Positions 4,971 through 5,951 of a DNA stretch of 5,951 bases are shown here, piece by piece. This stretch comes from an uncultured Collinsella sp. Lineage in GTDB: Bacteria > Actinomycetota > Coriobacteriia > Coriobacteriales > Coriobacteriaceae. Where the stretch lies: contig CABRFW010000106.1 of NCBI GenBank assembly GCA_902470265.1, positions 1-5,951 of the forward strand, written 5' to 3'. The position numbers were made by a program, and so were the translations under genes. The stretch's first letter is position 1, and the number at the start of each line of letters is the position of its first letter. Below the pieces are notes generated by a model. The model was not told the DNA's origin. It did not search any database and was given only the letters and a program-made list of their open reading frames with translations.

Positions 4971-5951
4971 ATGGACGACCTTTTTTCTGCCTCGACGCGC
5001 GAGCGTTCCTTTAAAAATGCGCCGCTCGCGGTGCGCATGCGACCCAATTCGCTCGACGAGTACGTGGGCCAGCAAAAGGCCGTCGGTAAGGGCTCATGGC
5101 TGCGTGCCGCGATCGAGCACGACGTGCTTTCGAGCGTGATTCTGTACGGGCCTGCCGGTACGGGCAAGACGACGCTGGCCCACATTATCGCCAACCATAC
5201 CAAGAGCGAGTTTGTCGAGGTCAGCGCCGTGACGGGTACCGTAAAGGATCTTCGCCGCGTGATTGACGAGGCCAAGACGCGCCTGAATACGTACGACCGC
5301 CGCACCATTCTATTCATCGATGAGATTCACCGCTTCTCTAAGTCGCAGCAGGATGCCCTGCTGCATGCAGTTGAGAACCGTACCGTCATTATGATTGGCG
5401 CCACGACGGAGAACCCGTACTTCGAGGTCAACTCGGCATTGCTCTCGCGCGGTCGCGTGGTGGAGCTGGAGCATCTTAAAGACGAGGATATCGCCACGCT
5501 TATCGAGCGTGCGCTCGAGGCGCCGCAGGGTTTGAACGGCAAGTTCTCGGCCGATGAGGATACGGTTAAGACCATCTGCACGCTGGCAGCGGGTGACGCT
5601 CGCTCGGCGCTCACGACGCTCGAACTTGCGAGCGAGATTGCCGTAACGCGTCCCGATACCGAAGGGACGCCAGCGCCCGCGGCGGGGGAGCGTTATCCCA
5701 TTACCGTGGATGACGTAAAGATCGCCAACCCGCGTCGCGGCTTTACGTATGACAAAAACGGCGACATGCACTATGACATCATCAGTGCGTTTATTAAGTC
5801 TATGCGCGGTAGCGACCCCGATGCCACGATCTATTGGCTCGCGCGCATGATCGATGCTGGGGAGAATCCTAAGTTTATCGCTCGCCGTATTATGATTCAT
5901 GCTTCTGAGGACGTTGGCAACGCCGACCCGCAGGCGCTTTTGGTGGCACAT
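4971..5951 (+). CDS. rarA: Replication-associated recombination protein A (RarA/MgsA), 3' end outside the window
   Basis: This is an AAA+ ATPase of the RarA/MgsA/WRNIP1 family, which acts at stalled or gapped replication forks together with SSB. The 327 residues present include the N-terminal P-L-A-V-R-M-R-P...Y-V-G-Q segment (18-34), Walker A G60-P-A-G-T-G-K-T, Walker B I113-L-F-I-D-E, sensor 1 G143-A-T-T-E-N-P, a likely arginine finger R160 in L-L-S-R, and sensor 2 G208-D-A-R. After a Pro/Ala-rich linker (about 228-240) comes the family-specific C-terminal region, Y260-D-K-N-G-D-M-H-Y-D followed by R279-G-S-D-P-D-A and A311-S-E-D-V-G. The family is usually about 420-450 residues, so roughly the last 100 residues of the tetramerisation domain lie beyond the window. 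Three in-frame ATGs (4956, 4965, 4971) compete; 4971 is preferred because GGGA (4962-4965) lies five bases upstream and the protein then begins M-D-D-L-F. Identification is very secure; the exact start is less so. Confidence 0.95.
   Translation, partial: MDDLFSASTRERSFKNAPLAVRMRPNSLDEYVGQQKAVGKGSWLRAAIEHDVLSSVILYGPAGTGKTTLAHIIANHTKSEFVEVSAVTGTVKDLRRVIDEAKTRLNTYDRRTILFIDEIHRFSKSQQDALLHAVENRTVIMIGATTENPYFEVNSALLSRGRVVELEHLKDEDIATLIERALEAPQGLNGKFSADEDTVKTICTLAAGDARSALTTLELASEIAVTRPDTEGTPAPAAGERYPITVDDVKIANPRRGFTYDKNGDMHYDIISAFIKSMRGSDPDATIYWLARMIDAGENPKFIARRIMIHASEDVGNADPQALLVAH

Noticed and set aside
4217..5317. Long antisense open frame (366 codons) spanning the dGTPase-rarA junction
   Set aside because: It lies opposite two genes with intact family motifs, its translation shows no recognisable domain, and long stop-free antisense frames are expected where GC-rich codon use avoids TTA, CTA and TCA in the sense strand.
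5310..5951. Antisense open frame opposite rarA
   Set aside because: The + strand encodes a complete set of RarA motifs here; the antisense frame is a by-product of codon bias.
1..5951. Search for CRISPR arrays, tRNA genes, insertion sequences, phage, toxin-antitoxin or defence genes
   Set aside because: No regularly spaced repeats, cloverleaf, transposase, integrase or defence motifs were seen; nearly all the window is filled by six ordinary genes.

Overview
The window reads as ordinary chromosome from a GC-rich member of the Actinomycetota, most likely a Coriobacteriia gut bacterium such as Collinsella. That placement is inference from base composition, codon use, the lspA/RluA-type gene pair and the flavour of the proteins; no rRNA or other marker is present to prove it. 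All six supported genes lie on the + strand. No mobile element, CRISPR array, tRNA or rRNA was seen.

Layout. Positions 1-135 hold no supportable gene; they contain an AT-richer leader with a candidate promoter and a small inverted repeat. lspA (signal peptidase II) starts at a TTG codon at 136 and overlaps by one base the start of an RluA-family pseudouridine synthase (735-1748), so the two are probably translationally coupled. An 82-base gap with a candidate promoter leads to a membrane family 2 glycosyltransferase (1831-3126), which is closed by a strong intrinsic terminator (3135-3176). Only about 30 bases later comes a small stand-alone A24 (prepilin-type) peptidase (3208-3630), followed 31 bases on by a dGTPase-like HD phosphohydrolase (3662-4909). 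After a 61-base gap with a -10-like element and a 10-base palindrome, the window ends inside rarA/mgsA (from 4971), an AAA+ replication-fork factor missing its C-terminus.

How the genes fit together. lspA and the pseudouridine synthase form a widely conserved pair with no clear biochemical link (lipoprotein maturation and rRNA modification). The glycosyltransferase looks like a single-gene transcription unit. The peptidase and dGTPase appear to share a transcript. dGTPase and RarA both touch DNA replication (dNTP pool and stalled forks). I found no convincing undescribed system. The most interesting points are the terminator whose core resembles a dispersed repeat and which sits directly in front of the A24 peptidase, the orphan polymer-synthase-like glycosyltransferase, and the operator-like palindrome just upstream of rarA.
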